A stretch of DNA of 64,000 nucleotides from Halobacillus litoralis (lineage in GTDB: Bacteria > Bacillota > Bacilli > Bacillales > Halobacillaceae): NCBI RefSeq assembly GCF_004101865.1, contig NZ_CP026118.1:3241001-3305000 (forward strand), given 5' to 3'. Positions 1 through 8,336 of the stretch are shown piece after piece; position 1 is the stretch's first letter; each line of letters begins with the position of its first letter. The notes under the pieces were generated by a model that saw nothing but the letters and a program-made list of their open reading frames with translations, searched no databases and was not told the DNA's origin. A program made the translations under genes and the position numbers.

Positions 1-2
1 GG

Positions 3-368
3 GATGTAATTACAAAGGCAGCAGTGGATGTAACCATCGACACAGATGAGCAAAAACTGAAGCAGCTTATTTATATTTTTATGGATAATGCGCGAAAATA
101 CAGCGAGGATCAAATTGAAGTCAGCCTCGTATCCACTGCAGAGAAGGCTGAGATTCAGATTGTAGATCATGGAATCGGGATGGAAGCTGAGGAGTTAGAA
201 AAAGTTTTTGACCGTTTCTATCAAGTGGAAGAGTCAAGAACTGATGGATATGGGCTCGGTTTATCGATGGCGAAAGAACTGGCTAAAGCGATAGGCGCAG
301 AAATAAGCTTGAAAAGTCAAATAGGCCAAGGGACGGTTGTGACCATCTCCTTGCCGATTACTCAGTGA
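3..368 (+). CDS. Sensor histidine kinase, C-terminal ATPase domain (5' end outside window)
   Basis: The reading frame is open from the first bases of the window, so the gene starts upstream and only the last ~120 residues are visible. They form a HATPase_c domain: an N-box (MDNARKYSE), a G1 box (DHGIGM), an F box (FDRFYQ) and a G2 box (GYGLGLSMAKEL). This part binds ATP and phosphorylates the kinase's histidine, which lies outside the window. The next gene, 44 bases downstream on the same strand, encodes an anchored PepSY protein. Kinase plus PepSY protein is a common arrangement in Bacillaceae two-component loci, so a response regulator gene probably lies upstream. The input signal cannot be judged. 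Confidence 0.93.
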   Translation, partial: DVITKAAVDVTIDTDEQKLKQLIYIFMDNARKYSEDQIEVSLVSTAEKAEIQIVDHGIGMEAEELEKVFDRFYQVEESRTDGYGLGLSMAKELAKAIGAEISLKSQIGQGTVVTISLPITQ

Positions 369-412
369 AATCTCATTTTCATCAATTAAGATGAAAAGAG
401 AGGAGTGAGGAA

Positions 413-940
413 ATGTCGAAGTCTCTTAAATTAATCATTTCAACTGTTGGACTCTTCGTTTTGGTTATCATCGGTTGGCAGATCGTCGACGAAACATTGA
501 ATGCCCAACCGCTAAGCAAAGAGCAGGCAATGGACAAAATACAAGGGCAATACCATGGCACGATTACAGACTTCGTATCGATGGATGACCATTATTTGGC
601 GACCATCGAACTTGAAAAAGGATTGTATGAAATTGCTGTTTTGAAAGACAACGGCCAAATAGCGGATATGAAGCGAATTGAAGAGGGGGCTGAGGAAGAC
701 GACAACTCCCCAGAACCGCCCCGGGATGAGAAGACGGATTCTGAAAAACCGATAACAGAAGAACAAGCACGTGAATCAGCATTGAAGGAAGTTGATGGTA
801 CAGTGGATGATGTTGATTTTGAAACAGAGGACGAGGTCTCTTTCTATCTCGTCGAAGTAGAAAAAGAAGACGAAAGTGAAGCAACGATACAAGTTCATGC
901 CATCACCGGCGAAATCATGACTGTTAGTTGGGATGATTGA
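413..940 (+). CDS. Membrane-anchored PepSY-domain protein
   Basis: 175 residues. An N-terminal hydrophobic helix (about residues 7-24) acts as signal anchor, followed by an acidic linker and two PepSY-like segments: LSKEQAMDKI near residue 34 and ITEEQARESALKEV near residue 113, the latter ending in HAITGEIMTVSW. PepSY domains are known in protease propeptides and as extracellular modules near two-component systems; the exact role is usually unknown. The gene has a good ribosome site (agaggag) and probably shares a transcript with the kinase upstream. The strongly acidic composition fits a salt-adapted extracytoplasmic protein. Confidence 0.85.
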   Translation: MSKSLKLIISTVGLFVLVIIGWQIVDETLNAQPLSKEQAMDKIQGQYHGTITDFVSMDDHYLATIELEKGLYEIAVLKDNGQIADMKRIEEGAEEDDNSPEPPRDEKTDSEKPITEEQARESALKEVDGTVDDVDFETEDEVSFYLVEVEKEDESEATIQVHAITGEIMTVSWDD

Positions 941-941
941 T

Positions 942-997
942 TTCTCATCAAATTCTCATTTTCCTCACCATTTGTTCTCATCTTTGATGGCTATAGT
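942..997 (+). promoter_or_regulatory. Candidate OmpR-family response-regulator site and promoter
   Basis: TTCTCAT occurs at 942, 953 and 975, so the copies lie in an 11-base register (gaps of 11 and 22) with a degenerate copy between. Eleven-base direct repeats are typical of OmpR/PhoB-family regulators. A -10-like TATAGT follows at 992-997, about 30 bases before the next start codon. The partner regulator is inferred to be that of the kinase at the window start. Confidence 0.5.
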
Positions 998-1025
998 GGA
1001 AGTAGAACAACAAGAGGAGGAATAA

Positions 1026-1556
1026 ATGATGAAGAAAAAATTGATGATCGCAGGGATTACAGGAGTTGTCACATTAGGAGGAGCTTTTGGCGTGAGTGCC
1101 GTAGCAGGTGATAATCAATGGAAGTCTGAAGAAGTGAAAGTCTCCCAAAAGGAAGCGGAATCGATTGCGACAGATGAAGTGAAAAAACTTACGATTAATA
1201 AAGTCGAAAAAGATAACGACGATAATCAATACTATTATGAAATCGATGGAAAAACAGAGGATGGAAAAGAAGTCGAAGTTGACGTTGATGCAATTACGGG
1301 GGAAGTAATCAAAGTCGACCGTGATGAAGAGGAAAAGTCTGATGATGATTCAGATCAACAAGCTGCCGAAAATCTGAAAGTGCCAAAAGAAGAAGCAGAG
1401 AAAATCGCTAAGGAAAAATCAGCTGGAGAGATTGTAGAAGTGGAAGTCGACGATGGGAATTATGAAATTGAATTGAAAGACGATACGCATGAATATGATG
1501 TAACTGTGAACGGTCAAACAGGTGAAGTCATTGAGTCTGAAAAAGAAAAAGAATAA
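1026..1556 (+). CDS. Secreted/anchored PepSY-domain protein
   Basis: 176 residues with a signal-like N-terminus (ITGVVTLGGAFGVSAVAG). Two PepSY-type units follow: KVSQKEAESIATDEV near residue 38, closing with VDAITGEVIKVD, and KVPKEEAEKIAKEK near residue 117, closing with VNGQTGEVIESE. It is very rich in Asp, Glu and Lys. It is a paralogue of the preceding gene but has its own promoter with response-regulator-like repeats and its own terminator. A buffer or sensor role at the cell surface for the adjacent two-component system is possible but unproven. Confidence 0.85.
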   Translation: MMKKKLMIAGITGVVTLGGAFGVSAVAGDNQWKSEEVKVSQKEAESIATDEVKKLTINKVEKDNDDNQYYYEIDGKTEDGKEVEVDVDAITGEVIKVDRDEEEKSDDDSDQQAAENLKVPKEEAEKIAKEKSAGEIVEVEVDDGNYEIELKDDTHEYDVTVNGQTGEVIESEKEKE

Positions 1557-1565
1557 TTTGTTTTT

Positions 1566-1592
1566 AAAAAAACCCGTGCTAACGGGTTTTTT
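1566..1592 (+). terminator. Rho-independent terminator after PepSY gene
   Basis: Arms AAAACCCGT and ACGGGTTTT with a four-base loop, ending in a T run, ten bases after the stop codon. Confidence 0.85.
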
Positions 1593-1651
1593 ATATTTGG
1601 AAAAATATGGTTGACTTGAGGTGTAAAAATATGGAACTGAACGCTAAAAGA

Positions 1652-1674
1652 AAAACTCGTCTATGGCGAGTTTT
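1652..1674 (-). terminator. Hairpin at the 3' end of the GAF-STAS gene
   Basis: AAAACTCG and CGAGTTTT pair around a 7-base loop. The hairpin overlaps the minus-strand stop codon. On the minus strand it is followed by TTTTAGCG, so it is a modest terminator. Confidence 0.55.
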
Positions 1675-2530
1675 AGGGGCTTTCCACTAAGGAAAAACCG
1701 ATATATGAGAGCGCAGATTCAAGGTTGGAAGCTGTTTTTGTCTTCAAATTCGTCAGAGCAATATTTTCCACTTCTCGTTGAGCGATTTCAGGTGTAATGC
1801 CGGTTATGATTGTTTCGATCCCCATCAACTGTAGAGATTGAACCAGTTTACCAAATACTTGTGGGAAATTGTTTCCCCTGATCACCAACCCTGAAAGATC
1901 GATGATAAAGTATTCGATATCATTTTCTGTTCCGTAAGTGAGAACATTGTCAAGAATCTTTTCAGCCCGGCGTTCGTCGATAATTCCTTGTATCGTTAAA
2001 ATTGAAACACCCTTTGTTATGGGGATGATAGGAACATTGAGTAAGGCCATATTATATTGGGTTTGATCAAGTTCTATCATATGGGAGAGCACACCGGCAA
2101 TTGATTTCAGAAAATCGATATCTTCTTCTGTGAATTCTTTTTCTTCTTTATCCATCACGCATAAAGTCCCGAAGACATGACCGTTCAAATCGGTTAATGA
2201 AACTCCCAGGAAACCCTTCACCTGGAGCTGTGACGATACTTCAAGCTCTCTGGTAAGTTCATCTTTCATGAGATTTGTCGTCGTCAGTGAACTTTCTTTA
2301 TTACTGATGATCAAACGGCAGTAAGTACCGCCATATTCCACCGAATAGCCCTCTGGAATGATTTCTTCTTTTTTGTTATACGAGCTGAGGACTGTCATCG
2401 CAGTTTCCCCTCTTTTGGTGACGTACGCGGTTTGGACGTTCAGCCGTTTAGCGATCACTTCAAAGACTTTATAGGAAGCTGTTTTCAGCGAATGGAATTC
2501 CTTAGTATCCAATTGGTATTCATTTGACAT
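1673..2530 (-). CDS. GAF-STAS domain protein, RsbR-like
   Basis: 285 residues. The N-terminal two thirds form a GAF domain (about 20-155; core GFLGVSLTDLNGHVFGTLCVMD). The C-terminal third is a STAS domain (about 165-280), with the strand IIDLSGLVIRG and the segment QLMGIETIITGITPEIAQR typical of RsbR/RsbS-type stressosome proteins. RsbR paralogues use a sensory N-terminus and a STAS C-terminus to control the sigma-B pathway; here the sensor is GAF instead of the globin-like fold. In this STAS, the serine/threonine positions phosphorylated in RsbR (around DLSG and near NLKTKTAS) are at least partly present. It is transcribed alone, from a sigma-B-like promoter. The ligand is unknown. Confidence 0.85.
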   Translation of the reverse strand: MSNEYQLDTKEFHSLKTASYKVFEVIAKRLNVQTAYVTKRGETAMTVLSSYNKKEEIIPEGYSVEYGGTYCRLIISNKESSLTTTNLMKDELTRELEVSSQLQVKGFLGVSLTDLNGHVFGTLCVMDKEEKEFTEEDIDFLKSIAGVLSHMIELDQTQYNMALLNVPIIPITKGVSILTIQGIIDERRAEKILDNVLTYGTENDIEYFIIDLSGLVIRGNNFPQVFGKLVQSLQLMGIETIITGITPEIAQREVENIALTNLKTKTASNLESALSYIGFSLVESP

Positions 2531-2580
2531 TTCAAACCTTTCCCTTCTTTAGATTAGGAGTCTTGTCCTATCCTCTTCTA

Positions 2581-2605
2581 CTACCCTGCCATACAAATTT
2601 AAAAC
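2581..2605 (-). promoter_or_regulatory. Sigma-B-like promoter of the GAF-STAS gene
   Basis: Reading the minus strand, GTTTTA, 13 bases, then GGGTAG. The general-stress consensus is about GTTTAA-N12-14-GGGWAW. It lies about 50 bases before the start codon. The match is by eye and is strengthened by the stressosome-like product. Confidence 0.55.
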
Positions 2606-2799
2606 ATCATTTTTGCGAAAATTTAACATGAAATAAGAGGAAAAAGGACTAATATGCCGGAAATGTTAGCCAGGCTTCGGAAATCACATTAAAATTCATT
2701 AATTTGCCCGAAAAGAGCTAAAAACACATTATTCAGAAAATTTTAATTAGTAGTAAAATTTGAGATAATAGAGTTCAGATAATAAAAGGGGGAAAATGA

Positions 2800-3612
2800 A
2801 TGAAAGCGAAATGGTACTTATTTATCATGGTTATAGTACTCGGCATGTTGCTGGCTGGTTGTGGCAGCGAAGACGAAGGTGCGTCAGGCTCTGGTGATTC
2901 AGGTTCAGACGATTCTGGAGAAACCTACACGGTCGCAACGGATAACAACTTTGTGCCTTTTGAATTTATGAATGAAGAGACAGGTGAAATGGAAGGGTTC
3001 GACATCGACCTTATCAAAGCGATCGCAGATGAAGCTGGTTTCAATATCAATATTGAATCGATGAAGTTTGATGGAGTGGTCGCTGGTATGCAATCCGGTC
3101 GGTATGATATCGGAATCGCCGGTATGACTATCACTGATGAACGTAAAGAAACCATTGATTTTTCTGATCCATATTATGATGCCGGTTTGATGCTTGCTGT
3201 AAGTGAAGATAATGAAGAAATCAAATCCGAAGAGGACTTAGCAGGTAAAAAGGTAGGAACCCGCTCTGGTACGACAAGTGAATCCTATATCACAGATAAT
3301 CATCCAGATGCGGAATTGGTCACATTCCCTGGAATCGTCGAAGCGTACATGGATCTTGAATCCGGCCGTTTAGATGCTGTCATGTATGATGTGCCGAACG
3401 TTCAATATTATGTAACTAACGATTCTAATGGTTTGAAGACGGCTGGCGACATTTTGCAAGGTGAGCAATATGGAATCGCATTTCCGAAGGATTCTGAGCT
3501 TGTGGAAGATGTGAACGAAGCGCTTCAAACGTTGATTGACAACGGCACGTATGATGATATTTATGAAGAATGGTTCGGTGAGCGTAAGCACGGGACAGAA
3601 TCATCAGAATAA
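2800..3612 (+). CDS. Amino acid ABC transporter, substrate-binding lipoprotein
   Basis: 270 residues. Signal peptide with lipobox LLAGCGS (lipidated Cys near 21), then a Ser/Gly/Asp-rich linker, then a family 3 solute-binding domain. Family marks are YTVATDNNFVPFEF, GFDIDLIKAIA, YDIGIAGMTIT and ERKETIDFSDPYYDAG. The Arg in the ERKET segment and the Asp of DFSDPY normally contact the alpha-amino acid carboxylate and amine. Permease and ATPase genes follow, with a hairpin between this gene and the permease. The polar amino acid (glutamine, arginine or cystine type) cannot be fixed. Confidence 0.93.
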   Translation: MKAKWYLFIMVIVLGMLLAGCGSEDEGASGSGDSGSDDSGETYTVATDNNFVPFEFMNEETGEMEGFDIDLIKAIADEAGFNINIESMKFDGVVAGMQSGRYDIGIAGMTITDERKETIDFSDPYYDAGLMLAVSEDNEEIKSEEDLAGKKVGTRSGTTSESYITDNHPDAELVTFPGIVEAYMDLESGRLDAVMYDVPNVQYYVTNDSNGLKTAGDILQGEQYGIAFPKDSELVEDVNEALQTLIDNGTYDDIYEEWFGERKHGTESSE

Positions 3613-3647
3613 TAGGAAGGACAAGCAAGAATAGCTGATCAGGGAGA

Positions 3648-3679
3648 GCGTAGCAAGTGGTTGGCTTGTTACGCTTTTT
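3648..3679 (+). terminator. Intra-operon terminator after the binding-protein gene
   Basis: GCGTAGCAAG pairs with CTTGTTACGC around TGGTTGG, followed by TTTTT. It lies between the binding-protein gene and the permease gene, as expected for making excess binding protein over the membrane parts. Confidence 0.75.
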
Positions 3680-3856
3680 CACCTGTCTTTGCCTTCTGAA
3701 CATACGGCTCCAGCGTCCAGACACTTGAATCATCAGACAATCGATTCCTCTTGCCATTCATCGTTTTTCTTATGCTCCTCGTGTCTACATAGGACGTTTT
3801 TAGCTTTTTAAATGACATGAATCGTACAACTCAAAACACAAGGAGCGATTACACAT

Positions 3857-4513
3857 ATGGAGTTTATTACGGAATCCCACTATTATCGTGTCATGCCTTT
3901 CTTACTTGAAGGTTTGGTATGGACGTTACTAATCACTTTTGTAGGGTTGATCATCGGTTTTGTCCTTGGGGCGATTTTCGGTTTTGCACGATTATCGAAA
4001 AATAAGCTTGTATACGGACTGGCCACAGTGTATGTAGAAGCTGTCCGAGGAACACCGATTTTGGCTCAGATCTTATTCATTTATTTTGGTTTATCCGACT
4101 TGATGGGAATCAATATTGATAAAATCACAGCTTCCATCATCGCCATTGCTATTAACGCAGGGGCGTACATTGCAGAAATCGTGCGTGGAGCTGTTTACTC
4201 GATTGATAAAGGGCAGGAAGAAGCAGGTCGTTCGATTGGACTCACTCGAAATCAGACCATGCGTTATATCATCTGGCCTCAGGCTTTCCGACGAATGATT
4301 CCACCGCTTGGGAACCAGTTCGTCATCAGCTTGAAGGATACATCACTTTTCTCAGTCATCGCTGTAGGGGAATTGCTTTACATGGGTCAGCAGTACTACG
4401 GTATGACCTTCCAAGCATTCCAGGCGCTGACGATGGTATGCATCATGTACTTGATCATCACAGTACCAACAGCGGTTTACTTGAGAAGAGTTGAAAGGAG
4501 ACTGGATGTATAA
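3857..4513 (+). CDS. Amino acid ABC transporter permease
   Basis: 218 residues, a HisM/GlnP-type permease with five predicted membrane helices. The EAA loop reads [20 protein letters not shown], and the N-terminal pattern [17 protein letters not shown] and [13 protein letters not shown] is typical of polar amino acid permeases. The stop overlaps the next start in TAATG, so translation of permease and ATPase is coupled. A single permease gene suggests a homodimer. A 244-base gap with a terminator separates it from the binding-protein gene. Confidence 0.94.
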   Translation: MEFITESHYYRVMPFLLEGLVWTLLITFVGLIIGFVLGAIFGFARLSKNKLVYGLATVYVEAVRGTPILAQILFIYFGLSDLMGINIDKITASIIAIAINAGAYIAEIVRGAVYSIDKGQEEAGRSIGLTRNQTMRYIIWPQAFRRMIPPLGNQFVISLKDTSLFSVIAVGELLYMGQQYYGMTFQAFQALTMVCIMYLIITVPTAVYLRRVERRLDV

Positions 4514-5235
4514 TGATTACTGTCAGAGACTTACACAAATCATTCGGTTCCAATGAAGTTTTGAAAGGAATCGATGCAGAAATCAAAGAACAAGAAGTGG
4601 TCTGTGTCATCGGTCCTTCCGGTTCAGGTAAAAGTACATTTTTACGCTGCCTGAACCTGCTGGAAGAAGTAACATCAGGAGAAGTACTGATTGAAGGCGA
4701 CAATTTGACTGATAAGAAAATCAATATTAATGAAGTTCGTTCCCGTGTCGGAATGGTGTTTCAGCATTTTAATCTTTTTCCTCATAGAACGGTGCTTGAG
4801 AATATCACAATCGGTCCAATTAAGGTAAAAGGAATGAAGAAAAAGGAGGCGGAGAAAGTAGCCCGTCCCCTGTTGGATAAAGTCGGTCTAAGTGATAAAG
4901 CTGATGCGTATCCTGAAAGTTTATCAGGTGGCCAGAAGCAGCGTGTGGCGATTGCCCGGTCCCTTGCGATGGAGCCGAGAATCATGTTATTCGATGAGCC
5001 GACCTCAGCGCTTGACCCGGAACTTGTCGGTGATGTCCTCGCTGTCATGAAAGACTTGGCGCAGGAAGGGATGACAATGGTTGTCGTAACCCACGAGATG
5101 GGCTTCGCGCGGGAAGTAGGGGATCGGGTGCTTTTCATGGATGAAGGGGTCATCATGGAGGAAGATGTGCCCGAGAACCTGTTCGGTAACCCGCGAAACC
5201 CTAGAACGAAGGAATTTTTGAGCAAAGTATTATAA
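4513..5235 (+). CDS. Amino acid ABC transporter ATP-binding protein (GlnQ-type)
   Basis: 240 residues, the full length for this family. Walker [10 protein letters not shown] (about 36-44), Q-loop at FQHFNLFPH, signature LSGGQKQR, Walker B IMLFDEP with EPTSALDPE, and H-loop [11 protein letters not shown]. The [10 protein letters not shown] segment is typical of GlnQ/HisP enzymes. The start overlaps the permease stop, and a hairpin terminator follows. Confidence 0.95.
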   Translation: MITVRDLHKSFGSNEVLKGIDAEIKEQEVVCVIGPSGSGKSTFLRCLNLLEEVTSGEVLIEGDNLTDKKININEVRSRVGMVFQHFNLFPHRTVLENITIGPIKVKGMKKKEAEKVARPLLDKVGLSDKADAYPESLSGGQKQRVAIARSLAMEPRIMLFDEPTSALDPELVGDVLAVMKDLAQEGMTMVVVTHEMGFAREVGDRVLFMDEGVIMEEDVPENLFGNPRNPRTKEFLSKVL

Positions 5236-5240
5236 TAGAT

Positions 5241-5277
5241 AAGCTGCGAGGGGGATTTCACTCCTCCAGCTTTTTTT
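5241..5277 (+). terminator. Terminator of the amino acid ABC operon
   Basis: AAGCTG-C-GAGGGG pairs with CTCCTC-CAGCTT (one bulge, one wobble), followed by a run of T. Confidence 0.75.
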
Positions 5278-5334
5278 ATTTAATCCGAAAGAATGGATGT
5301 CCTCTATGAATCTATAAAGAAAAACACGTCATGG

Positions 5335-5747
5335 CGGAGTCTACTGAAGAACTGTAACATCCTGAATTATCAAGCAAAGAAAAAACCGAGTAGGACGATT
5401 TCTCGTTCAACTCGGCTTCTTTATTGCGATGAAATATTCGGACTCGTACTCCTCCAAGAGCATTAATATTCGTTTTATAGGGAGAGTGAATATCGCCAAC
5501 GGGCCAATCATTCTTTTAGAAGCGCCTCGTTGCTTCCACGATGAGCGTTCGGTGGTGACGCATGCGGGCACAGCGCGAGCCGAAGATCCACTTGGTCAAG
5601 TGATCTTCTTGACCAAGTTAGCTGAGGCCGTGCCCGTGGCAAGCATCCACTGACAAGTGATTCGTGAGAAGCAACAACAAACGTTAACAGCTACTCTTGA
5701 TTGAAAAGGTTTTTCAGTGGCCTATCATGGCGACGGGTTTTTCTCAC
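5335..5747. repeat. Dispersed ~410 bp structured repeat, copy 1
   Basis: This intergenic stretch is repeated in inverse orientation at about 47027-47472. Conserved blocks are CTACTGAAGAACTG near 5341, a hairpin CCGAGT...ACTCGG at 5388-5413, a core of about 150 bases (5527-5680), and an end block (about 5684-5726) that pairs AGCTACTCTTGATTG-like sequence with the other copy. The core holds a perfect 10-base hairpin CTTGGTCAAG/CTTGACCAAG and is closed by TTGCTTC...GAAGCAA. The region between hairpin and core (5430-5520) is diverged. An ORF crosses it, but differences between copies fall mostly at codon positions 1 and 2, against coding. No other gene is seen here. Confidence 0.8.
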
Positions 5748-5749
5748 AT

Positions 5750-6715
5750 TCAGAATAAATTATACGATGTCACAAAATAAAGGAAAATGATGATTAATGA
5801 AGGAGCTGCATAATACAAGCTGTTTTCCTTCGGCTTCCGATTCAAAGTGAAGACGGTCAATACCAGCATGACTATACTTAGTAAAGCAATCGGGAGGTGG
5901 GAAGAAGTCAGTGCACTCAGGATCGCCCCTTTTTGGTAAAACACATCTGTCACAGCAAGTAATTGCAGGTTGAATAGGTTACTCCCCAGAATCGATCCTA
6001 CGGCCATGCCATAATTAGCCAGCTTAAAAGCGACTAATACAGTGACGAGTTCTGGCAACGAGGTAGAGGCGGCAATGAGAAAACTACCAACGAAGCTTGA
6101 ACTCATGCCTGTTTGCTGTGCCAGTTGATCGCCGAAGATCGATAAGGCACTCCCTGCGCCGAAAACCACAAGTGCACATATGGCAAACCCAATGCTTGCT
6201 GCTCTCAAAGAATAATCTCTTCCAGTCGCCGCTGCTTCATCCATTTCTTCTTCTTCCCCTTTATTGAAGAACTTCATCGTCACGATATAGAGCGCAACGA
6301 GAACGAACATTTCGATTCCAATATTGAAAAGAGAAGCATTAAAATTGAATAGTAATGATGCTGCTATGACTAATGTGAAGACGATCCCTGCAATCGCTGA
6401 CGGCAGGTGTTGGCGGCGGTCGACCGAATTGAACATCCGTTTCCTTCGGTAAAACATATCGACAACAGCCAAAATCAATAGGTTGAAGACATTACTTCCA
6501 AGCATATTCCCTACAGCGATATCGGGATTATCGATATATACGGCAGTCAAACTTGTGGTCAATTCCGGCAGTGATGTAGCGCCGGCAATCAGAAATGTTC
6601 CTACGACAGCCCCGCTCAAAGCAGACTTTCTGCTAATGACATCACCGAAACGGTTCAGTTGAATAGCTGCTAAGACGACGACGAATGCGGATAGGGCGAA
6701 CAAAATAAAAACCAT
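5750..6715 (-). CDS. Calcium/cation antiporter, CaCA (YrbG/CaxA-like) family
   Basis: 321 residues with about ten membrane helices arranged as two homologous halves. Each half carries the alpha-repeat: ATSLPELTTSLTA with VGNMLGSNVFNLL in the first, and STSLPELVTVLVA with VGSILGSNLFNLQ in the second. The Glu in each SLPEL is the ion-binding residue in this family. An acidic loop (KGEEEEMDEAAATG) joins the halves. Upstream lies a yybP-ykoY-type riboswitch, so manganese, not only calcium, is a likely export substrate. It is a single-gene unit. Confidence 0.9.
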   Translation of the reverse strand: MVFILFALSAFVVVLAAIQLNRFGDVISRKSALSGAVVGTFLIAGATSLPELTTSLTAVYIDNPDIAVGNMLGSNVFNLLILAVVDMFYRRKRMFNSVDRRQHLPSAIAGIVFTLVIAASLLFNFNASLFNIGIEMFVLVALYIVTMKFFNKGEEEEMDEAAATGRDYSLRAASIGFAICALVVFGAGSALSIFGDQLAQQTGMSSSFVGSFLIAASTSLPELVTVLVAFKLANYGMAVGSILGSNLFNLQLLAVTDVFYQKGAILSALTSSHLPIALLSIVMLVLTVFTLNRKPKENSLYYAAPSLIIIFLYFVTSYNLF

Positions 6716-6759
6716 GGTAGATCTCCTCCTGTGGATGTCGAGCCAGATCCCAAATAAAA

Positions 6760-6881
6760 AAGACCTTGGCCCTGTATTAGGCCAAGGTCTTGCGGACTAT
6801 GGTCATAGTTTGATGAACCAGGTGGACGAACACCGGAATGACGATTCATCAACCGCTTTATGCGGTCGCTACTCCCCTTGT
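6760..6881 (-). ncRNA. yybP-ykoY (Mn2+) riboswitch with terminator
   Basis: Read on the minus strand, the leader begins GGGGAGTAGC, contains ATCGTCATTCCGG, and continues into GCAAGACCTTGGCC: three conserved blocks of the yybP-ykoY aptamer. The 3' block forms a strong 12-base hairpin (AAGACCTTGGCC with GGCCAAGGTCTT) followed by TTTTTTATT, an expression-platform terminator. It ends about 45 bases before the antiporter start. Members of this class sense Mn2+ and switch genes on. Recognition is by motif; no covariance model was run. Confidence 0.82.
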
Positions 6882-7091
6882 TAATTTAAATATAGCTTAT
6901 GGGACGTGTCCCGTCAATTGACAAGTTTGTGAACGGAGAATCTGTCTGAACACTCGCATAATTGAGCTGATGAAAGAGGACTTTTATCCGATTCAGGGGT
7001 AAATCTGTCAGACTGCTAGTTTATCCTGTCCGAAAAAACATATGACCTGTCCAAGCGAGATAGTCTTACCGAAATGAAAGATAATCAATCA

Positions 7092-7127
7092 TAAAAATGA
7101 GACCACGAACAAGTCGTGGCCTCATTT
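7092..7127 (-). terminator. Terminator of the subtilase gene
   Basis: ATGAGACCACGA and TCGTGGCCTCAT pair (one wobble) just beyond the stop; on the minus strand TTTTTAT follows. Confidence 0.85.
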
Positions 7128-7136
7128 CTTCACAGA

Positions 7137-8336
7137 TTAATAGTTTACTGCATCATAAGAGTTGATCAAGCCATGTTCAAAGTAGTAGCCTGTACCGCTG
7201 ATCGGGTCAGCTGTTTGCTCGATGGCAGCACGGATGTTGCTGTTCGAACGTCCCTGGGAAGCCAACAGCCCAGCAAGACCGGCTACGTGTGGAGATGCCA
7301 TCGACGTTCCGGACATATAAGCGTATCCATTATTAGGGACGGTAGAAGCGATGTCGACACCAGGAGCCGTTACATCCACCCATGTTCCGTAGTTGGAGAA
7401 AGAAGCCCTGCTATTGTTCTGATTGACGGCACCTACGGCGATGACATTATCGTAGGAAGCTGGTTCGAAAGTTGTGGAGACTCCATCATTACCAGCAGCA
7501 GCGACTACAACAGAGCCCTTACTCCAGGCATAGTTGACGGCATCCTCTAACGTTTGTGTATCACAGTTACAACCTAATGAAAGATTGATGACTTCAGCGC
7601 CGGCATCAGCTGAATAACGGATGGCATCAGCGATATCATACAAGGAACCATTGCCGCTTGCATCAAGAGCTCGTACGGCTAAGATATTAGTGTTCGGTGC
7701 CATTCCGGCCACTCCTGCACCATTATTCGTTTCCGCAGCTGCTGTACCTGCGACGTGTGTGCCGTGATTGTTCTCATCCATTGGATCATAATCGTTGTCG
7801 ACGAAATCGTAACCTTTGATCGTCTTGTCATTCAAGTCAGGGTGATTGTAATCGACACCAGAGTCAATGATCGCGATTTCCTGACTGCTGCTGCCGCGAG
7901 TAATATCCCAAGCAGCTGGAGTGTCTGTGTTTTGTGGTCCATATTGGTAATTGCTATAGTAAGTATCATTTGGTGACCATGTTGCATCGAAAACGTAGTT
8001 CGGCTCTGCGTATTCTACATTTGGATTTTTGTTAAGAGCCTTAACGACTGCTTCTACATTTCCGACCTTAAGTACTTTAACCTTTGAATCAACGACTGCG
8101 CTACTTACTTCTGATTTTTCTGCTTTCGCACCGAACTTCTCCATTTGCTTAGCGTTCAGGGACTTACCTTGTTTGTACTTGACTACGACTTCTCCTTTTA
8201 CATACTCTCCTTTGTCCTCCTGGACGTTTACCTTGTTAAGCGATTCTGGCTGAGAATCTGCAAAGACAGACCCCGTAGTCGGCATGATGACAAGGGACGC
8301 GGCGAGGGACAATGTGGCTAACTTTTTGAACTTCAA
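7137..8336 (-). CDS. Secreted subtilisin-family serine protease (S8)
   Basis: About 399 residues from a TTG start at 8336, chosen because AAAGGAGGAA precedes it and a clear signal peptide follows (KKLATLSLAASLVIMPTTGSVFA). The frame is open further upstream, but that part is not protein-like. After the signal comes an I9 inhibitor-type propeptide (KGEVVVKYKQGKS; about 40-115) and the catalytic domain: Asp in IAIIDSGVDYNHPDL, His in NHGTHVAGT, oxyanion Asn in AAAGNDG, and Ser in GTSMASPHVAG. The overall form is thermitase/halolysin-like. It degrades external protein after autoprocessing. It is monocistronic and divergent from the gas vesicle operon. Confidence 0.93.
   Translation of the reverse strand: MKFKKLATLSLAASLVIMPTTGSVFADSQPESLNKVNVQEDKGEYVKGEVVVKYKQGKSLNAKQMEKFGAKAEKSEVSSAVVDSKVKVLKVGNVEAVVKALNKNPNVEYAEPNYVFDATWSPNDTYYSNYQYGPQNTDTPAAWDITRGSSSQEIAIIDSGVDYNHPDLNDKTIKGYDFVDNDYDPMDENNHGTHVAGTAAAETNNGAGVAGMAPNTNILAVRALDASGNGSLYDIADAIRYSADAGAEVINLSLGCNCDTQTLEDAVNYAWSKGSVVVAAAGNDGVSTTFEPASYDNVIAVGAVNQNNSRASFSNYGTWVDVTAPGVDIASTVPNNGYAYMSGTSMASPHVAGLAGLLASQGRSNSNIRAAIEQTADPISGTGYYFEHGLINSYDAVNY

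Noticed and set aside
5429..5653. Small ORF sharing the peptide CFHDERSVVT with one at 47066-47377
   Set aside because: Both lie in the dispersed repeat. Differences between copies fall mainly at codon positions 1 and 2, the flanks share no peptide, and no ribosome site is seen.
7116..7550. Plus-strand ORF opposite the subtilase
   Set aside because: Shadow of the protease frame, no ribosome site, no family.
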